Positions 5,949 through 7,799 of a stretch of DNA of 7,799 nucleotides are shown here, piece by piece. The notes under the pieces are model-generated. The model made no database searches and had not been told where the DNA came from. It saw nothing but the letters and a program-made list of their open reading frames with translations. Made by a program: the position numbers and the translations under genes. Origin of the DNA: Desulfobacterales bacterium (GTDB taxonomy: Bacteria > Desulfobacterota > Desulfobacteria > Desulfobacterales > Desulfosalsimonadaceae); NCBI GenBank assembly GCA_029933295.1, contig JAOZOL010000016.1, forward strand, positions 11,853 through 19,651. The letters run 5' to 3'. Position 1 is the first letter of the stretch. Every line of letters begins with the position of its first letter.

Positions 5949-6902
5949 ATGAAGCGCTATGTCGCCAGCAGATTGCTGTATTCGCTCATCATTTTGTTTC
6001 TGGTGTCCATCCTGATATTTGCCCTGGCCAGACTCATGCCCGGCGACCCGATTCAGGCAGCCGCCATGATCAATATGGACCTTGCCGACAAGGAAATCAT
6101 TGAAGATCTGCGCATTCAGTTCGGCCTTGATCAACCGGTTTATATTCAATACGTCGTCTGGCTTAAGGATTTTATCCGTGGAGAATGGGGGACATCTTTA
6201 GGCAGTGGAGAACAGGTTTACAACATGTTCATGCGCCGTCTCCCGATTACGCTTGAGCTATTTGCCGGGTCCGTATTCTGGTCTTTTATTATCGGTTTTC
6301 CGCTTGGCGTCATTGCTGTCCTTAAACGCAATTCATGGATCGATGCCCTTTTGACTTCAACCGCCATTATCGGCGTTTCCATTCCCGTGTTCTGGGAAGG
6401 AATTGTGCTGATTTATCTTTTTGCCGTTATTCTGCACGTTCTACCCCCCGCAGGGTATGTGCCGTTTTCGGAAGACCCCTGGGGCAACCTGCGATGTATA
6501 GTCATGCCGACGTTTGTTATGGGTACCCACGGCGCTGGATTACTGGCCCGGTACATTCGATCCAGCCTGCTGGAAGTTCTAAGCCAGGATTTTATCAGGA
6601 CAGCCAGGGCTAAGGGGTTGCGTGAATCAGCGGTACTGCTCACTCATGCGGCCAAGCCGGCAATGATTCCGGTTGTAACGATCATTGGTCTTGCCTGGAG
6701 CTATGTCGTGGCAGGGGCATTTCTCGTGGAATATATATTTGCAATTCCAGGACTTGGACGGATGGGTGTGAATGCTATATTTGCAAGGGATTTTCCGGTG
6801 ATCCAGGCCACCCTTGTCATGGTTACCGCAAACATACTGCTGGTAAACTTGCTGGTTGACTTGATTTATGGGTATCTGGACCCCAGGGTGAGAATAAACT
6901 AA
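5949..6902 (+). CDS. dppB: Dipeptide/oligopeptide-type ABC transporter permease, DppB family
   Basis: Inner-membrane permease of a peptide/nickel-type ABC importer, 317 aa, the usual full length. The first membrane helix is at about residues 9-29 and is followed by the family hallmark ARLMPGDP. Next come the extracytoplasmic FGLDQPVYIQYVVWLKDF and GEWGTSL segments, a second helix from about 100, and the ATPase-contacting EAA-type loop at about 214-235 (DFIRTARAKGL followed by HAAKPAMIPV). The C-terminus ends in the standard YGYLDPRVR. The family takes up di- or oligopeptides, glutathione, nickel, opines or some sugars, so the substrate is open. It is followed 10 bases later by its DppC partner. 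No substrate-binding protein or ATPase gene is in the window; these may lie beyond the right edge. Confidence 0.93.
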   Translation: MKRYVASRLLYSLIILFLVSILIFALARLMPGDPIQAAAMINMDLADKEIIEDLRIQFGLDQPVYIQYVVWLKDFIRGEWGTSLGSGEQVYNMFMRRLPITLELFAGSVFWSFIIGFPLGVIAVLKRNSWIDALLTSTAIIGVSIPVFWEGIVLIYLFAVILHVLPPAGYVPFSEDPWGNLRCIVMPTFVMGTHGAGLLARYIRSSLLEVLSQDFIRTARAKGLRESAVLLTHAAKPAMIPVVTIIGLAWSYVVAGAFLVEYIFAIPGLGRMGVNAIFARDFPVIQATLVMVTANILLVNLLVDLIYGYLDPRVRIN

Positions 6903-6907
6903 AAGGA
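6903..6907 (+). promoter_or_regulatory. Ribosome binding site of the second permease gene
   Basis: AAGGA directly follows the dppB stop and ends five bases before the ATG at 6913, supporting that start and a two-gene transcript. Confidence 0.6.
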
Positions 6908-6912
6908 TACAA

Positions 6913-7799
6913 ATGTCGGATAAAACAGCTAATTACGCAAAACCGCGCCGGACATCGCAAATCGGATTATGGGCTGTTTTGCGTTCGGTTATGGCGCACA
7001 AAATAGGTTGCGCAGGACTGTTGATTATCACGCTCCTTTTACTCATGGCAATTTTTGCTCCTTTGCTGGCGCCTTATAATCCCAATGATCAGGATCTCTA
7101 CCACGTGCTGGAAGGGCCCTCAAAATCACACTGGCTGGGAACAGATGATGTGGGCCGCGACTTGCTCTCCCGCGTCATTTACGGCTCACGGATTTCTTTG
7201 CTTGTGGGGGTTGTTTCAACAACCATTGCAGCCATTATCGGCGTTTTTTTAGGTTTATTGGCTGGTTATAAAGGCGGGTGGATCGATATGATCATCATGC
7301 GGATAACCGATGCCTTCATGTGTATCCCCGGCCTGATTCTGCTTCTGGTGATGGCAGCGGCCCTTGGCCCTGGAATGCACAATATCATCATCGCCATTGC
7401 CGCCATCGGGTGGACCGCGTTTGCCCGCATCGTACGCGGACAGGTTCTGCTGGTACGCGAATTGCCTTATGTTGAAGCCGCCCATGTGGCCGGAGCATCC
7501 GGGTTCCGGATTATGTTTAAACACCTGTTGCCCAATTCACTGGCCCCGGTCATCGTTGCCGCTTCAATTACCGTCGGTGGGGCCATCATGCTTGAAAGTG
7601 CGGCGGCTTTTCTCGGCCTGGGCGTTCAGCCCCCGACGCCCAGCTGGGGAAAAGCCCTTCGGATCGGATATTCATATCTTGAAATTGTTCCGCTTTTCTC
7701 CCTTGCGCCGGGCCTGTTGATCACGCTTGCGGTCATGGCATTTAATTTTATGGGAGACGGATTAAGAGATGCGCTTGATCCACGGTTAAGGGGGGAAGG
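6913..7799 (+). CDS. dppC: Dipeptide/oligopeptide-type ABC transporter permease, DppC family (runs off the right edge)
   Basis: Second permease of the importer. The frame is open from ATG 6913 to the window edge (295 complete codons, no stop yet). It has a short hydrophilic N-terminus and a first helix at about residues 33-53 ending FAPLLAPYNP. The family hallmark HWLGTDDVGRDLLSRVIYGSR comes next, then GLLAGYKGGWID. The EAA loop starts at Glu188 (EAAHVAGASGFRIMFKHLLP) and is followed by the FLGLGVQPPTPSWG segment. The last visible residues, FMGDGLRDALDPRLRGE, are where DppC-type proteins normally end, so only a few residues are probably missing. It should pair with the preceding permease as a heterodimer. 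An ATPase pair (DppD/DppF) and a binding protein would be needed and are not in view. Confidence 0.93.
   Translation, partial: MSDKTANYAKPRRTSQIGLWAVLRSVMAHKIGCAGLLIITLLLLMAIFAPLLAPYNPNDQDLYHVLEGPSKSHWLGTDDVGRDLLSRVIYGSRISLLVGVVSTTIAAIIGVFLGLLAGYKGGWIDMIIMRITDAFMCIPGLILLLVMAAALGPGMHNIIIAIAAIGWTAFARIVRGQVLLVRELPYVEAAHVAGASGFRIMFKHLLPNSLAPVIVAASITVGGAIMLESAAAFLGLGVQPPTPSWGKALRIGYSYLEIVPLFSLAPGLLITLAVMAFNFMGDGLRDALDPRLRGE

Overview
This window holds eight protein-coding genes, all on the + strand and tightly packed. The two longest gene-free stretches (1-105 and 4026-4129) are each about 100 bases. By eye, base composition is moderate, near 50% GC. The gene content (a YbhFSR-type exporter, a TatT-type lipoprotein, a Dpp-type ABC permease pair) and the short-period intergenic repeats fit a Gram-negative bacterium. 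My best guess is a sulfate-reducing deltaproteobacterium of the Desulfobacterales type. That is an inference from style and gene content, since no rRNA or other marker gene is present.

Positions 1-70 are a degenerate 7-bp tandem repeat (consensus TTCGAYG) that runs off the left edge. Positions 106-4025 are a four-gene overlapping operon encoding a type-2 ABC exporter related to E. coli YbhF-YbhS-YbhR: two separate ATPase subunits, each matching one half of the fused E. coli YbhF, followed by two paralogous membrane subunits. The junctions overlap by 20, 1 and 4 bases, so translation is probably coupled. The first ATPase lacks the H-loop histidine but has a good signature motif. The second has the histidine but a degenerate signature. 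Together they should form a dimer with one canonical and one degenerate ATP site. No periplasmic adaptor (YbhG/HlyD type) or outer-membrane partner is visible here.

Positions 4026-4129 are an intergenic gap with a possible promoter and a second, 6-bp-period repeat. Positions 4130-7799 are a second gene cluster: a short-chain dehydrogenase/reductase, a TatT-family lipoprotein, and the two permeases of a dipeptide/oligopeptide-type ABC importer. The last permease gene runs off the right edge but is nearly complete.

The most interesting points are the placement of a TatT lipoprotein (a family known as a TRAP-transporter partner) directly ahead of ABC peptide-type permeases, the complementary asymmetry of the split YbhF pair, and the two unrelated short-period repeats that precede the two gene clusters. 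I see no tRNA, rRNA, CRISPR array, insertion sequence or strong intrinsic terminator. I did not find a clearly new system. The TatT/ABC pairing is the best candidate for an undescribed combination.
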